Assembly (NCBI RefSeq): GCF_001562415.1
Contig: NZ_LOEE01000028.1
Span: 186,001-250,000, forward strand
Direction: 5' to 3'
Length of the DNA stretch: 64,000 nt
Origin: Thermotalea metallivorans
GTDB lineage: Bacteria > Bacillota > Clostridia > Peptostreptococcales > Thermotaleaceae
Position 1 is the stretch's first letter; each line of letters opens with the position of its first letter. A program made the translations under genes and the position numbers. The notes beneath the pieces were generated by a model. The model was given only the letters and a program-made list of their open reading frames with translations. It searched no databases and had not been told where the DNA came from. Of the stretch, positions 1-9,194 are shown in pieces.

Positions 1-86
1 TGGAAGAACCCCATTTGCATTTTGAAGTGCTGATGGACGGGAAAAATGTAGATCCTACCCCATACTTGCCCAAATTGAAAAATTAA
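1..86 (+). CDS. spoIIQ: C-terminal end of an M23-family (SpoIIQ-like) peptidase, partial
   Basis: Only the last 28 codons are in the window, read in the frame starting at base 3 and ending in TAA at 84-86. The visible peptide contains HLHFEVLMDGKNVDPTPYL, the typical end of LytM/M23 zinc peptidases in which the second H-x-H histidine is a metal ligand. SpoIIQ is the forespore partner of SpoIIIAH in the engulfment channel. The SpoIIQ name comes from position: in Bacillus and many Clostridia an M23 gene of this type lies close to spoIIID and mbl, as here. A different M23 peptidase cannot be excluded because the upstream part is missing. Confidence 0.6.
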   Translation, partial: EEPHLHFEVLMDGKNVDPTPYLPKLKN

Positions 87-96
87 CGCAAATAGA

Positions 97-119
97 AAAC
101 AGGGTAGAAAACCCTGTTT
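97..119. terminator. Hairpin after the M23 gene, outer copy of a duplicated terminator
   Basis: Nine-base arms AAACAGGGT and ACCCTGTTT enclose a five-base loop. The T-run after it is short. It closely matches the hairpin at 271-295, and the two sit on either side of palindromic element copy 1. Confidence 0.5.
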
Positions 120-270
120 CAGGCTAAAGAAAAAGCTATGGAATAGGTGAGAACCCTTGAGATTTAGGCTTTGTCGCGAATCAGCAAGCCGCTTTTTTCC
201 TTAATTTTTATTTAGAAAAGCGGCGCAGGTCTGAGCAGGAAGCCAAATCTCAAGGGTTTGTCTACATGCA
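120..270 (+). repeat. Palindromic intergenic element, copy 1
   Basis: The core at 152-258 starts AACCCTTGAGATTT and ends with the exact reverse complement. A second nested stem (GCCGCTTTT against AGAAAAGCGGC) lies inside. Both flanks outside the core also match the other copies (AAAGC-ATGGAATA on the left, TTTGTCTACATGC on the right), so the conserved unit is longer than the palindrome. Other copies are at about 43557-43695 and 55108-55258. No coding capacity is seen. It lies between convergent genes. Confidence 0.85.
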
Positions 271-295
271 AAAACAGGGTGGCAAACCCTGTTTT
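271..295. terminator. Bidirectional intrinsic terminator between spoIIQ-like gene and spoIIID
   Basis: Ten-base arms AAAACAGGGT and ACCCTGTTTT with a five-base loop, A-rich before and T-rich after, so it can stop transcription from either side. It serves the convergent spoIIID gene and the upstream peptidase gene. Confidence 0.75.
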
Positions 296-344
296 TATCG
301 TCTATGTATCTTATCCACTGTCAACGGATAGCCGTCCACAGGAC

Positions 345-593
345 CTATAGGCTTCTGTATTTTAATTTGGTTGCTTTTCCACCCCGGATATGCCTTTCGG
401 CCTTGTTGTTATCGAGTATGCCCTTCACCTGATTGGCTACTAGAGGGTTTATCTTGGGAAGTCGTTCTGTAACATCTTTATGAACTGTACTTTTGCTTAC
501 GCCGAAAACTTTCGCTGTTTGTCGTACGGTTGCTTTTTTGTTGATTATATATTCAGCGATCTCCAGTGCTCTTTCTTCTATGTAATCTTTCAC
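345..593 (-). CDS. spoIIID: Sporulation transcription factor SpoIIID
   Basis: 82-residue DNA-binding protein of the mother cell that switches genes on and off within the sigma-E regulon during endospore formation. The helix-turn-helix VRQTAKVFGVSKSTVHKDVT (residues 23-42) and the following LPKINP and RGGKATKLKYRSL segments match the SpoIIID family closely and the length is normal. The start is GTG at 593, because a strong AAGGAGG lies about ten bases upstream. It is transcribed away from mbl, with its 3' end facing the terminator at 271-295. A sequence like CATATTAT upstream on this strand could be part of a sigma-E promoter, but this is weak. Confidence 0.95.
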   Translation of the reverse strand: MKDYIEERALEIAEYIINKKATVRQTAKVFGVSKSTVHKDVTERLPKINPLVANQVKGILDNNKAERHIRGGKATKLKYRSL

Positions 594-780
594 AGGTGAA
601 CCCCCTCCTTGATGATTCCTTTGTTTAAATAATATGCACCGCTGATTCTCAATAGAACAGAAAATCCCAAATTCAAATGGAAGATTCTTTTTTAAAATTT
701 TTAAAAAAAGAAAGAGGAATTATGAGATTTATAGCGAATACAAATACTGGTTATCGATAAAAAATTTTGTAGATATATAA

Positions 781-843
781 TGGCTAATAGCTGGTAGCCA
801 ATAGTTAATAACTGATAACTGTCAACTGGTAACTGGCAACTAC
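781..843. repeat. Degenerate CTGGTAACTGGC-type repeat patch between spoIIID and mbl
   Basis: The 366-base interval between spoIIID and mbl holds about 60 bases of short imperfect repeats, for example GGCTAATAGCTGGTAGCCAATAG followed by AACTGTCAACTGGTAACTGGCAACT. The rest of the interval is AT-rich, with a lone TATAAT at 776-781 and no convincing -35. Related patches occur at 3224, 4086, 4738, 51442, 53766, 58268 and 62273. Confidence 0.7.
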
Positions 844-959
844 AAATGCAGTATTTGTTCATTCATAGATGGGACAGCAGCATAGGCGGCTGTATTCAAG
901 ATTGATAAAAATCATGGCGATCGGTGATAAACTGTGGGCTGAATGGAAGGTGATGAAGA

Positions 960-1991
960 ATGTTTGGTTTTGGGACAGAAATCGGGATTGACCTGGGCAC
1001 TGCCAGTGTGCTCGTTTACATCAAAGGAAAGGGAATTGTACTCCAGGAGCCTTCGGTAGTGGCGATTGACAAAAACACGAACCAATTGTTGGCCGTGGGA
1101 GAAGAGGCACGAAGGATGTTGGGAAGGACGCCGGGAAATATTGTAGCCATTCGACCATTGAAGGATGGTGTTATTTCTGATTATGAAGTAACAGAAAGAA
1201 TGCTCCGGTATTTTATTCACAAAACCTGTGGCAGAAGAAGGTTTTTTAAACCCAAGATTATTGTATGCGTACCCAGTGGCGTAACGGAAGTAGAAAAAAG
1301 GGCAGTTATTGATGCCACCACAGAAGCGGGAGGAGGAACTACCTATCTTATTGAAGAGCCCATTGCCGCTGCCATCGGAGCAGGAATTGATATTTCTAAG
1401 CCTGACGGCAATATGATTGTAGACATCGGAGGAGGCACAGCAGATATTGCCGTTATTTCCCTTGGAGGGATTGTGGTCAGCGAATCCATTAAAGTAGCAG
1501 GAGATAAATTTGATGAAGCCATTGTGCGGTATATGAGGAAAAGGCATAATCTGCTGATCGGTGAGAGAACGGCAGAGGATTTGAAGGTCAATATCGGTAC
1601 GGCCTATCCCAGAAGCCAGATCTTAAAGATGGAATGCAGGGGAAGAGATTTGGTTTCAGGCTTGCCCAAAACCATTACCGTTACTTCGGAGGAAATGCTA
1701 GAAGCCTTGGAGGAGCCGGTAACTGCCATTGCTGACGCGGTCCATGCCGTATTGGAAAAAACACCGCCGGAGCTGGCTGCCGATATCAGCGACAGGGGAA
1801 TTGTCATGACGGGAGGCGGATCACTCCTTCACGGATTGAATCAACTGATTGAAAAGAGAACGGGAATACCTACGTATATTGCAGAGGATGCCATATCCTG
1901 TGTAGCAAAGGGTACAGGCATGTCCCTGGAATCTCTCCATATTTTAGAGAAGAGCATGATCAGCAGCAAAAGCTTCAGCCGATTAAGATAA
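960..1991 (+). CDS. mbl: MreB-family cell-shape protein Mbl
   Basis: 343-residue actin-like ATPase that forms membrane-bound filaments guiding lateral wall synthesis. Actin-fold motifs are present: IGIDLGTASVLVY at the N terminus (phosphate 1), VDIGGGTADIAVI near residue 155 (phosphate 2) and VMTGGGSLLHGL near residue 282 (adenosine loop). Length and the N-terminal MFGFGTEIGIDLGTA fit the Mbl branch, and the spoIIID neighbour supports Mbl over MreB, which usually sits with mreC and mreD. GGAAGGTGATGAAGA precedes the ATG. A terminator follows directly. Confidence 0.93.
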   Translation: MFGFGTEIGIDLGTASVLVYIKGKGIVLQEPSVVAIDKNTNQLLAVGEEARRMLGRTPGNIVAIRPLKDGVISDYEVTERMLRYFIHKTCGRRRFFKPKIIVCVPSGVTEVEKRAVIDATTEAGGGTTYLIEEPIAAAIGAGIDISKPDGNMIVDIGGGTADIAVISLGGIVVSESIKVAGDKFDEAIVRYMRKRHNLLIGERTAEDLKVNIGTAYPRSQILKMECRGRDLVSGLPKTITVTSEEMLEALEEPVTAIADAVHAVLEKTPPELAADISDRGIVMTGGGSLLHGLNQLIEKRTGIPTYIAEDAISCVAKGTGMSLESLHILEKSMISSKSFSRLR

Positions 1992-1997
1992 TGGAAC

Positions 1998-2027
1998 GCT
2001 GCAGGTGAAAGAACCCTGCAGCTTTTT
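1998..2027 (+). terminator. Intrinsic terminator after mbl
   Basis: GCTGCAGG pairs with CCTGCAGC and is followed by five T residues, six bases after the mbl stop. It separates mbl from the flagellar genes downstream. Confidence 0.85.
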
Positions 2028-2076
2028 CCTTATGTGGTTTTGCAGAAAATCCTCCCGATTTCCCATAAATTTGTGC

Positions 2077-2104
2077 TAAAGATCCGATGAAACCATGCCG
2101 AAAA
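2077..2104 (+). promoter_or_regulatory. Sigma-D/sigma-28-type promoter of the flagellar rod genes
   Basis: TAAA at 2077-2080 and GCCGAAAA at 2097-2104 are 16 bases apart, close to the sigma-D consensus TAAA-N14-16-GCCGATAT. It lies between the mbl terminator and the first rod gene. The same spacing occurs in the better match before flgM at 63575. A TATAAT at 2107-2112 has no clear -35 partner. Confidence 0.6.
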
Positions 2105-2149
2105 CTTATAATAGACGATGGATTCGCCAAAAAAAGGAGTTGAAAATTC

Positions 2150-3223
2150 GTGCTAAGAGGTCTTTATACGGCTACTTCTGCCATGACAACCAACAATAAG
2201 AAACTAGATGTTGTTACCAATAATATTGCCAATATCAATACAACGGGATACAAAAAAGACTTGGTAGTTTCCGAAACCTTTCCCGAAGTATTAATCAAGA
2301 AGATCAAAGGCTCCGCCGATATGATGATCACCGATTTTTTCCAAGGGGTTGAAGTAAGACAAAATGACAATGCCTATGAAGTCAAAACAAAGGGAGGGTT
2401 TTTTCGGACAAAAACCCTAAACGGCATAAGCTATGAGAAATCTCTGAACTTTACAGTAAATCCCGAAGGGTATCTCAGTACATATTACAGGGATCAGGAT
2501 GGAAATATTGATGCTTCGGCAGGGTACCTGGTGCTGGGAAACCGGGGACCTATCTATGTGGGAGACGGGACCCTGGAGATCAATGACAGGGGACAGGTGT
2601 TGGTCAACGGAAATATTGTAGACAATCTAGTCATGATGACCCCACCGGCCGTCATAGGAACTTTGAACTCCGGCGTAAGATTGGATAAAATCGAAACCAA
2701 TTATGAACAGGGACAGCTTTATGAAACAGACAATTCCCTAGACTTTGCCATAAAAGGAAGGGGCTTTTTTCAAGTGGAAACCCCGGAGGGGATCCGCTAT
2801 ACCCGGGATGGTTCCTTCAAACTCAATGGAGCCAATGAACTGGTAACGGATGAAGGATTCCGGGTTTTTGGGACCCAGGGACCCATTGTGATCCGTGGAG
2901 CCCATGTGACCGTATCGGAATCGGGAGATATTATGGTGGACGGAGAAAGGGTGAATCGCATGAACCTGATCAACATCACCAATCTAAAGGATTTGAGGAA
3001 AGAAGGAAATAACCTGTACCGAATGGAAGAAGGCATGGAGGCCGAAACCGAGCCCTTCCGCGGTCAAATTCTTCAAGGTTTCCTAGAGGGCTCCAATGTG
3101 GATGCTGTGAAGGAGATGATCGAAATGATCACCCTGTTTCGAAACTATGAATCCAATCAGCGCATGATTAAGGCGTATGATGATACATTGCAAAAGACAG
3201 TAAATGAGATCGGAAAAGTGTAG
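2150..3223 (+). CDS. flhO: Flagellar hook-basal body rod protein, FlhO/FlgF type
   Basis: 357-residue axial protein of the distal rod. The N terminus (MLRGLYTATSAMTTNNKKLDV then NNIANINTTGYK) is the rod/hook family signature with its ANxNTxGYK motif. The middle segment NSLDFAIKGRGFFQVETP is the FlgE/F/G-type domain, and the C terminus ends in the usual helix (EMITLFRNYESNQRMIKAYD). It is about 100 residues longer than typical FlgG. GTG is the start, with AAAGGAG upstream. It precedes a second rod gene as flhO precedes flhP in B. subtilis. Confidence 0.88.
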   Translation: MLRGLYTATSAMTTNNKKLDVVTNNIANINTTGYKKDLVVSETFPEVLIKKIKGSADMMITDFFQGVEVRQNDNAYEVKTKGGFFRTKTLNGISYEKSLNFTVNPEGYLSTYYRDQDGNIDASAGYLVLGNRGPIYVGDGTLEINDRGQVLVNGNIVDNLVMMTPPAVIGTLNSGVRLDKIETNYEQGQLYETDNSLDFAIKGRGFFQVETPEGIRYTRDGSFKLNGANELVTDEGFRVFGTQGPIVIRGAHVTVSESGDIMVDGERVNRMNLINITNLKDLRKEGNNLYRMEEGMEAETEPFRGQILQGFLEGSNVDAVKEMIEMITLFRNYESNQRMIKAYDDTLQKTVNEIGKV

Positions 3224-3272
3224 TCAGTTGACAACTGACTGCTAACCGCTAACTGCTAACGGCTAACGGCTA
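3224..3272. repeat. GCTAACGGCTAAC-type repeat patch between the two rod genes
   Basis: Immediately after the stop codon the sequence runs through repeated CTAACCGCTAACTGCTAACGG units. It is one of the dispersed degenerate intergenic repeats. It ends just before the ribosome site of the next gene. Confidence 0.7.
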
Positions 3273-3290
3273 TAAGGAGGGAGATAATCC

Positions 3291-4082
3291 ATGAGAGCGT
3301 TATGGACGGCTGCATCAGGTATGAAGGCACAGCAGCTGAATGTAGATACCATCGCCAATAACTTGGCCAATGTGAATACCACGGGATACAAAAAACAGAG
3401 GGTAGAATTCAAAGATCTTCTTTATGAAACACTCAACAGAACAAATCTGGATCAGGGGCAGGGAAAACCTGTCAACCTGGAGGTAGGACACGGGGTTATG
3501 CCCATGGCTACGACCCGCTCCTTTATCAAGGGAAATTTTGAACAAACCAATAACAGCTTAGATTTTGCCATTGACGGGGACGGCTTTTTCATCGTACGGG
3601 ATGAAAATGACAACCTGTTTTATACAAGGGATGGCAGCTTCAAGCTGAGCATCGAAGATGATGAAGCAAGACTGGTAACCTCCGAGGGATACTATGTGCA
3701 GGCCGATGGGGGAGATATCGAGCTGGGAGGAGATATTGCAGAAATCAATGTGTCGGAGGCAGGGATCATTACCGTCAAGAGAAAGGGAGAAGAAGAACTT
3801 GAGGAAATAGGACAGATTACCCTTGTACGTTTTGCAAATCCTGCAGGCCTGGAATCCATAGGAAAAAACCTATATAAAGCAACAACTGCTTCCGGTGAAG
3901 CCATAGAAGCCTTTGAAGGAGAAGCCGGCAGCATTATGCAGGGATTTTTGGAGACATCCAATGTGCAGGTGGTTGAGGAAATGATCAAGCTCATCACCGC
4001 CCAAAGAGCCTATGAGATCAACTCCAAATCCATCCAAACGGCAGACCAAATGCTGGAGCAAGCCAATAACTTGAGAAGGTAG
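3291..4082 (+). CDS. flhP: Flagellar rod protein, FlhP/FlgG type
   Basis: 263-residue rod protein, normal for FlgG. MRALWTAASGMKAQQLNVD and NNLANVNTTGYKKQRVEFKDL form the N-terminal rod domain. NSLDFAIDGDGFFIV is the central domain. ETSNVQVVEEMIKLITAQRAYE is the conserved C-terminal helix that packs in the axial structure. ATG follows AAGGAGGGAGATAATCC. It probably shares the upstream sigma-D-type promoter with flhO. Confidence 0.92.
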   Translation: MRALWTAASGMKAQQLNVDTIANNLANVNTTGYKKQRVEFKDLLYETLNRTNLDQGQGKPVNLEVGHGVMPMATTRSFIKGNFEQTNNSLDFAIDGDGFFIVRDENDNLFYTRDGSFKLSIEDDEARLVTSEGYYVQADGGDIELGGDIAEINVSEAGIITVKRKGEEELEEIGQITLVRFANPAGLESIGKNLYKATTASGEAIEAFEGEAGSIMQGFLETSNVQVVEEMIKLITAQRAYEINSKSIQTADQMLEQANNLRR

Positions 4083-4085
4083 GGA

Positions 4086-4120
4086 TAGCTGCTGGCTACT
4101 GGCCACTGGCTATTAGCCCT
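4086..4120. repeat. CTGGCTACTGGCCACTGG repeat patch
   Basis: Short tandem-like CTGGCTACTGGCCACTGGCTATTAGCC between flhP and the rod-binding gene, a member of the dispersed intergenic repeat family. It lies just before the ribosome site of the following gene. Confidence 0.6.
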
Positions 4121-4137
4121 ACCCAGAGGTGAATGCT

Positions 4138-4509
4138 ATGAAAATAAACACAAATTTACCAATAGACATAAATCCATCTTATCATCAAAAAGATAAAGCA
4201 CAAATAGAAGATTTCAAACAAATTCTCGAAAAAGCCAAAGAAAACCGAGACGAAAAAAAACTGATGGAAACCTGTAAGCAACTGGAGGCTGTTTTCTTGA
4301 ATATGGTTTTTAAGACCATGCGAAGCACCGTGCAAAGGGACGGCTTTATTCCCAGAAGCTTTGAGCGGGAAATGTTCGAAGGCATGCTGGATGAAAAGGT
4401 AGCCGAAAACATTGCCATGGGACAGGGGATCGGACTGGCCCAGCAGATGTACAAACAGTTGTCTCGGAATTTTACGTCCGGGAAAAACGAAGACCCAGAC
4501 ATAGAGTAA
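4138..4509 (+). CDS. Rod-binding (FlgJ N-domain-like) flagellar protein
   Basis: 123-residue protein matching the rod-binding domain found at the N terminus of FlgJ. The diagnostic region is LMETCKQLEAVFLNMVFKTM, followed by MFEGMLDEKVAENIAMGQGIGLAQQM. There is no muramidase domain, as is usual in Gram-positive bacteria. It probably caps or chaperones rod assembly. ATG at 4138 is preferred over the upstream in-frame GTG because that GTG lies inside the ribosome site AGAGGTG. It closes the rod gene group. Confidence 0.85.
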   Translation: MKINTNLPIDINPSYHQKDKAQIEDFKQILEKAKENRDEKKLMETCKQLEAVFLNMVFKTMRSTVQRDGFIPRSFEREMFEGMLDEKVAENIAMGQGIGLAQQMYKQLSRNFTSGKNEDPDIE

Positions 4510-4577
4510 CAAAATCTTTATGTTACAATTTGAATACAATTTGAAGAAATAAGAGGAATCTACGAATATTTTGTTGA

Positions 4578-4616
4578 ATAATAAAAAGTTGGAGAAAATC
4601 TAACTCTTTTTATTAT
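4578..4616. terminator. Possible terminator after the flagellar rod genes
   Basis: ATAATAAAAAGTT and AACTCTTTTTATTAT pair with a two-base bulge around a short loop, giving an AT-rich hairpin. The stem is weak, so this is tentative. The 282-base interval up to fabZ otherwise holds only AT-rich sequence and a repeat patch. Confidence 0.4.
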
Positions 4617-4737
4617 GTTTACGAGAACAAAAGCGGTTTTAAAACAAAATCTATCTTTTCACAAAAACTCCTGCTACTGTTGAAATTTATGTTGTGTAAC
4701 GGTACAATAAAAATGAATATATACTTTATAAAAATGC

Positions 4738-4770
4738 GATTAGCCAGTGGCCAGTAGCTAGCAGCCAATA
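4738..4770. repeat. CAGTGGCCAGTAGCTAGC repeat patch before fabZ
   Basis: GATTAGCCAGTGGCCAGTAGCTAGCAGCC belongs to the same degenerate repeat family, here in the opposite orientation to the patch at 4086. It lies just before the fabZ ribosome site. Confidence 0.55.
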
Positions 4771-4791
4771 TTGAATAAAGGAGAGATTAAC

Positions 4792-5223
4792 ATGTTGAAC
4801 AATATAGAAATTCAAAAAATCATTCCCCATAGATACCCATTTTTGTTAGTAGATAAAATCGAAGAAATGGAACCGGGCAAAAGGGCTGTAGGCATCAAAA
4901 ATGTTACCATCAACGAACCCTTTTTTCAAGGACACTTTCCCGGAAATCCCATCATGCCTGGAGTATTGATTGTGGAAGCCTTAGCCCAGGTAGGCGCCGT
5001 AGCCATGCTTTCTTTAGAAGAAAACAAAGGAAAAATCGGCGTATTTACAGGAATCGATGAGCTAAGATTCAGAAAACAAGTGTTACCGGGAGATACATTG
5101 AGGATGGAAGTGGAAATGATTGCTATCAAGAGAAATATTGGAAAAGCTCAGGCCGTGGCCTATGTAGGCGATGAATTGGCCTGCAAGGGTATTTTGATGT
5201 TTGCATTGGTGGATCAAAAATAG
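4792..5223 (+). CDS. fabZ: 3-hydroxyacyl-ACP dehydratase FabZ
   Basis: 143-residue hotdog-fold enzyme that removes water from 3-hydroxyacyl-ACP in type II fatty acid synthesis. The family motif [10 protein letters not shown] is at residues 12-21. The active-site helix [20 protein letters not shown] carries the catalytic His and Glu. ATG at 4792 is chosen because AAGGAGAG lies just before it; an earlier TTG in frame has no ribosome site. In B. subtilis fabZ (ywpB) also follows flhO and flhP, so this is conserved gene order. Confidence 0.95.
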   Translation: MLNNIEIQKIIPHRYPFLLVDKIEEMEPGKRAVGIKNVTINEPFFQGHFPGNPIMPGVLIVEALAQVGAVAMLSLEENKGKIGVFTGIDELRFRKQVLPGDTLRMEVEMIAIKRNIGKAQAVAYVGDELACKGILMFALVDQK

Positions 5224-5313
5224 AAAAGAATTAAGGATTAATTTTCTAATGGTGATTTATATACAAAAAATATGATACTGATGAAAGGCCTAGTGTGGAA
5301 AAGAGGTTGCTGT

Positions 5314-7434
5314 ATGAAACAGAAAGCAAAGCTATTAAAAACTAAAGGAACTTATGAGGAAAATAGGACACTAGTAAAATATTTGTTTTATGCACTGTTA
5401 ATTCTGTTGTTTTATCCGCCTTTTTTTAGAGGATTATTCTTTCAAAAGGAATTAATGCCTACCCATATACTTACGGCAATATTATTTTTCGTTTATTTTT
5501 TCGCTATTGAGAGAAAAAGAACAGGTAATACATATACGAAGTTTGAAATAGCTTTTTTTCTATTGGTACTCATGTATGGGATTGCCAGTTTTATTGCTGT
5601 GAATAAAAATCTAGCTATACAAGAAACTTTAAAATATATTCATTATCTGCTCATTATTTTCTTAACCAAAGGATTGATAAATAACCGAGAAAAACTTATA
5701 AAACTACTTATCACTTTAATTACTGCAGGAATTTTAGTGATTTTCATAGGCATAGGTTCTGCACTAGAAACTTTTCATTATAAAGGTGCATTTGAAGGCG
5801 GAATGATGAATTCTACTTTTCAATATCACAATGCCTTTGGAGCGTACTGCTTGGCCGTATTATTTCTAGCTTATATGGTTTATTCTGATTTGGAAGGAAA
5901 ATTGAGATATGCAATTGGTGCTTCAACTTTCTTATTCATGTTGGGATTCGTTTTATCTTACTCAAGAGGAGCATGGGTGTTATTTCCTCCTGTCGCCTTT
6001 ATATATTACTTATTTGTACCAATAAAATATAAAAAAGGATTCATAGCTCTTTTTATAGGCAATATTGCGGGGTTGGCAGCAGTAATCAATAAATTTAATG
6101 CCGTATTGACAGCCACAGATAAATCTGTTGGCTGGCTGTGGATGATTATAGGAATGACTGTTTCTACAATGATTTGTTTATTGGTAGAAAAAGCACAAAA
6201 GAAAGTGAAGTTAAATGAAAAAATATATAATCTTATTATTCCCATAGGAACATTGATGGTGCCCATTGTAGGGCTATTGGCAAAAGACAAAATATTGAGT
6301 TTTTTGCCTGCAGACATTGGCCAAAGGATTCAAAGTATTAGCTTTGGAGCGGAAACAGTTACTGAAAGAACGGTATTTTATAAGGATGCTTTTGCTATTA
6401 TCAGAGACTATCCGATATTAGGTACAGGTGGAGGTGGCTGGAGTACGCTCTACCGTATGTATCAATCCTATGGCTACAATTCTACACAAGCCCATAATTA
6501 CTACTTACAATTGTGGATTGAGATTGGAACCTTAGGAATGGCAGTATTTGGAATATTAATACTAATATATATTTATAACACATATAGGGCGTACAAAATC
6601 TTTGAAGAACCATCCGATAAAGCTAAAATTACTGCTATGTTTGTGTCTGTAATAAGCATATTACTACATAGCACAATTGATTTTGATTTATCTTTGGCAG
6701 CTATGGCAATTTTTGTATGGGGGCTAGTAGGAGCCCAATTGGGCATGGAAAGAAACATCCGCGAGAAAGATGGAAAATTCAAAAATTTCATTGTATATGG
6801 GACTTTAGGTATGACAGTATTTTTCCTTTTCATGAGCATAATGAGTTATATGGCCTTTGACGCAGCAAATCAAGGTATAAAGCTTGTTCAAGACAATCAG
6901 CCAGAACTTGGAATGAAGAAATTTAAGCAAGCGGTGAGATTTGCTCCTTTTGAACCAACGTATGCGGCAGATTATGCCAATCTGGCAAATGTTATAGGAA
7001 AGAAAAAGCAAGACCAGCAACTCATAGAGGAGTCTGCTCGTTATATAGATATGTCAGTAAAGCGAGGAAAATATAACTATGAAATATTGATAAATGCTTC
7101 AAGGTTTTATGCAAGCAATGGTTTTATAGAAAAAGCTTTGGAAACGATAGACAGCTTGGAAAAATATCATCCTTTAGATTCATCGACTTATGGAATGAAA
7201 ACGCATTTCTACTTGAAAATTGCAGAAAAATATGCAAAAGATGGGAAAATTAAAGATTCCCTGACTTGCCTAGAGAAAGTGATTGCTGTTGAGAAAAAAA
7301 TAGATGAATTAAATGAAAAGATTCGAAAAAAAGTACAGATGAATAATATGGTAAGATTTGTAGAAACTACACCCAAAACACAAGAAAATATAAATAAAGC
7401 AAAAGAATTGATGCAAAATTTAAAGAGTCAGTAA
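5314..7434 (+). CDS. Multi-spanning O-antigen ligase/Wzy-like membrane protein with C-terminal TPR-like region
   Basis: 706-residue polytopic membrane protein. Hydrophobic segments run from about residue 27 to 510, with a large outer loop holding TERTVFYKDAFAIIRDYP and STQAHNYYLQLWIEIGTLGM, which match the Wzy_C/ligase family and its conserved His. The last ~190 residues are soluble and helical (ANQGIKLVQDNQPELGMKKF, ALETIDSLEKYHPL), resembling TPR repeats. Such fusions act as oligosaccharyl-protein transferases (WsfB/WsaB) in S-layer glycosylation loci, or as polysaccharide polymerases. ATG at 5314 follows AAGAGG. It heads the glycan locus. Confidence 0.75.
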   Translation: MKQKAKLLKTKGTYEENRTLVKYLFYALLILLFYPPFFRGLFFQKELMPTHILTAILFFVYFFAIERKRTGNTYTKFEIAFFLLVLMYGIASFIAVNKNLAIQETLKYIHYLLIIFLTKGLINNREKLIKLLITLITAGILVIFIGIGSALETFHYKGAFEGGMMNSTFQYHNAFGAYCLAVLFLAYMVYSDLEGKLRYAIGASTFLFMLGFVLSYSRGAWVLFPPVAFIYYLFVPIKYKKGFIALFIGNIAGLAAVINKFNAVLTATDKSVGWLWMIIGMTVSTMICLLVEKAQKKVKLNEKIYNLIIPIGTLMVPIVGLLAKDKILSFLPADIGQRIQSISFGAETVTERTVFYKDAFAIIRDYPILGTGGGGWSTLYRMYQSYGYNSTQAHNYYLQLWIEIGTLGMAVFGILILIYIYNTYRAYKIFEEPSDKAKITAMFVSVISILLHSTIDFDLSLAAMAIFVWGLVGAQLGMERNIREKDGKFKNFIVYGTLGMTVFFLFMSIMSYMAFDAANQGIKLVQDNQPELGMKKFKQAVRFAPFEPTYAADYANLANVIGKKKQDQQLIEESARYIDMSVKRGKYNYEILINASRFYASNGFIEKALETIDSLEKYHPLDSSTYGMKTHFYLKIAEKYAKDGKIKDSLTCLEKVIAVEKKIDELNEKIRKKVQMNNMVRFVETTPKTQENINKAKELMQNLKSQ

Positions 7435-7461
7435 ATCTGTGATAAGGGAGTGTACCATAAA

Positions 7462-8298
7462 GTGAAGATACTTGTTACCGGTGCAAGTGGTATGTTAGGA
7501 CATGACCTGGTAAAGGTTTTATGCAAGGAACATGAAGTAGTAAAAGCAAGTAGTTATGACTTTGATATAACAGACATAGATAAGACAGTTTTATGGGTTA
7601 AAAATTTAAAGCCACAAATTGTTATACACGCTGCAGCCTATACAGAGGTAGACGGCTGCGAAAGCAATGTGGATATTGCTTATAAAGTGAATGCATTGGG
7701 GGCCAGAAATGTGGCTGTGGCATGCAACGAAATTGGAGCATCCATGGTGTACATAAGCTCGGATTATGTTTTCGATGGGCTAAAAGGACAGGCCTACAAA
7801 GAATTTGATAACACCAACCCTTTGAGCATTTATGGAAAAAGTAAGCTAGCCGGGGAAAATTATGTTCGAGAGGTATTAGACAGATTTTATATTGTGCGTA
7901 CCTCTTGGCTCTATGGCTTAAATGGAAAAAATTTTGTTACGACCATGATAAATCTTAGCAAAACAAAAAGAGAATTGAATGTTGTAAATGATCAGATTGG
8001 GTCACCTACTTATACCTTTGATCTGGCGAAAGCAATTGAAAAGCTAATTGAAAAACAGACCTACGGTGTATTTCACATTACGAATAGCGATTACTGTTCT
8101 TGGTATGACTATGCGAAAGAAATCTTTGACATTACCCATATAAATATCAAGGTGAATCCGATTACTACGGAGGAATTAAACAGACCGGCACCTAGGCCTA
8201 AATATTCTGTGTTAGAAAATTACTGTTGGAAGCTGGAAGGGTATACACCTTTAAGATCTTACAAAGAGGCATTGAGGGAATATATTTGTCTATTATAG
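7462..8298 (+). CDS. rfbD: dTDP-4-dehydrorhamnose reductase RfbD/RmlD
   Basis: 278-residue SDR enzyme that reduces dTDP-6-deoxy-L-lyxo-4-hexulose to dTDP-L-rhamnose, the last step of the pathway. It has the Rossmann motif [10 protein letters not shown] at the N terminus, the catalytic YGKSKLAGE (Tyr-x3-Lys) near residue 125 and the family segments SSDYVFDG and RTSWLYG. GTG at 7462 fits the AAGGGAG ribosome site better than an in-frame codon overlapping it. The order is rfbD-A-C-B, all close-packed. Confidence 0.93.
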   Translation: MKILVTGASGMLGHDLVKVLCKEHEVVKASSYDFDITDIDKTVLWVKNLKPQIVIHAAAYTEVDGCESNVDIAYKVNALGARNVAVACNEIGASMVYISSDYVFDGLKGQAYKEFDNTNPLSIYGKSKLAGENYVREVLDRFYIVRTSWLYGLNGKNFVTTMINLSKTKRELNVVNDQIGSPTYTFDLAKAIEKLIEKQTYGVFHITNSDYCSWYDYAKEIFDITHINIKVNPITTEELNRPAPRPKYSVLENYCWKLEGYTPLRSYKEALREYICLL

Positions 8299-8314
8299 AG
8301 GAGGAGAGGTAGAT

Positions 8315-9184
8315 TTGAAAGGAATTGTATTAGCAGGAGGGGCAGGGACAAGATTATATCCTATCACGAAAGCAATTTCAAAACAGTTATTGCCGATATA
8401 TGATAAACCAATGGTTTATTATCCCATATCTGTTTTGATGTTGTCAGGGATAAGAGAGATTTTGGTTATATCAACACCAAGGGATTTGCCTATGTATGAG
8501 GAACTGCTTGGAGATGGACGGCAATTGGGTGTATCTTTTTCCTATGCTGTGCAAGAAATGCCCAGAGGATTGGCAGAAGCCTTTATCATTGGAGACAAAT
8601 TTATAGGGAATGATAAAGTATCTTTAGTATTAGGAGATAATATCTTTTATGGTCAAAGATTTACTGAAATTTTAAGAAGGGCTGCTGCCTTAGAGGATGG
8701 GGCTGTAATCTTTGGGTATTATGTAAAGAATCCAAGTGAATTTGGTGTAGTAGAATTTGATAAAGATGGAAATGTTATTTCCATTGAAGAGAAGCCTCAA
8801 AAACCGAAATCTCATTACGCAGTGCCAGGATTGTATTTCTATGACAATGATGTAGTGGAAATTGCTAAAAATGTAAGGCCTTCTGCTAGAGGAGAACTTG
8901 AAATTACGGCAGTAAACAATGAATACTTGCGGAGAAAAAAATTAAAAGTTGAATTATTTGGACGAGGCATGGCTTGGCTGGATACAGGAACCCATCATGG
9001 TCTTTTAGAAGCTAGTAATTTTGTAGAAGCAATACAGAAAAGACAAGGATTGTACATATCATGTCTTGAAGAAATTGCCTATAGAATGGGCTATATAACA
9101 AAGGAAGAACTGCTGAAATTGGCGGCGCCCCTTATGAAAACAGAATACGGAAAGTATTTAGTAGCGGTAGCAGAAGGGCTATAG
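8315..9184 (+). CDS. rfbA: Glucose-1-phosphate thymidylyltransferase RfbA/RmlA
   Basis: 289-residue nucleotidyltransferase that makes dTDP-glucose from glucose-1-phosphate and dTTP, the first step to dTDP-rhamnose. The signature [20 protein letters not shown] is at the N terminus, with VLGDNIFYG (metal-binding Asp) and [20 protein letters not shown] further on. The length is typical. The start is TTG, preceded by GGAGGAGAGG. It lies 16 bases after rfbD. Confidence 0.95.
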   Translation: MKGIVLAGGAGTRLYPITKAISKQLLPIYDKPMVYYPISVLMLSGIREILVISTPRDLPMYEELLGDGRQLGVSFSYAVQEMPRGLAEAFIIGDKFIGNDKVSLVLGDNIFYGQRFTEILRRAAALEDGAVIFGYYVKNPSEFGVVEFDKDGNVISIEEKPQKPKSHYAVPGLYFYDNDVVEIAKNVRPSARGELEITAVNNEYLRRKKLKVELFGRGMAWLDTGTHHGLLEASNFVEAIQKRQGLYISCLEEIAYRMGYITKEELLKLAAPLMKTEYGKYLVAVAEGL

Positions 9185-9194
9185 GAGTGAGAAT

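Noticed and set aside
120..270. Group II intron or attC-type element at the terminator
   Set aside because: The element is only ~110-150 bases and lacks intron domains V/VI and integron core sites, although its choice of target is similar.
912..1547. 211-codon open frame on the minus strand
   Set aside because: It is antisense to mbl, has no ribosome site, and its protein has no family character; it is a shadow of the mbl codons.
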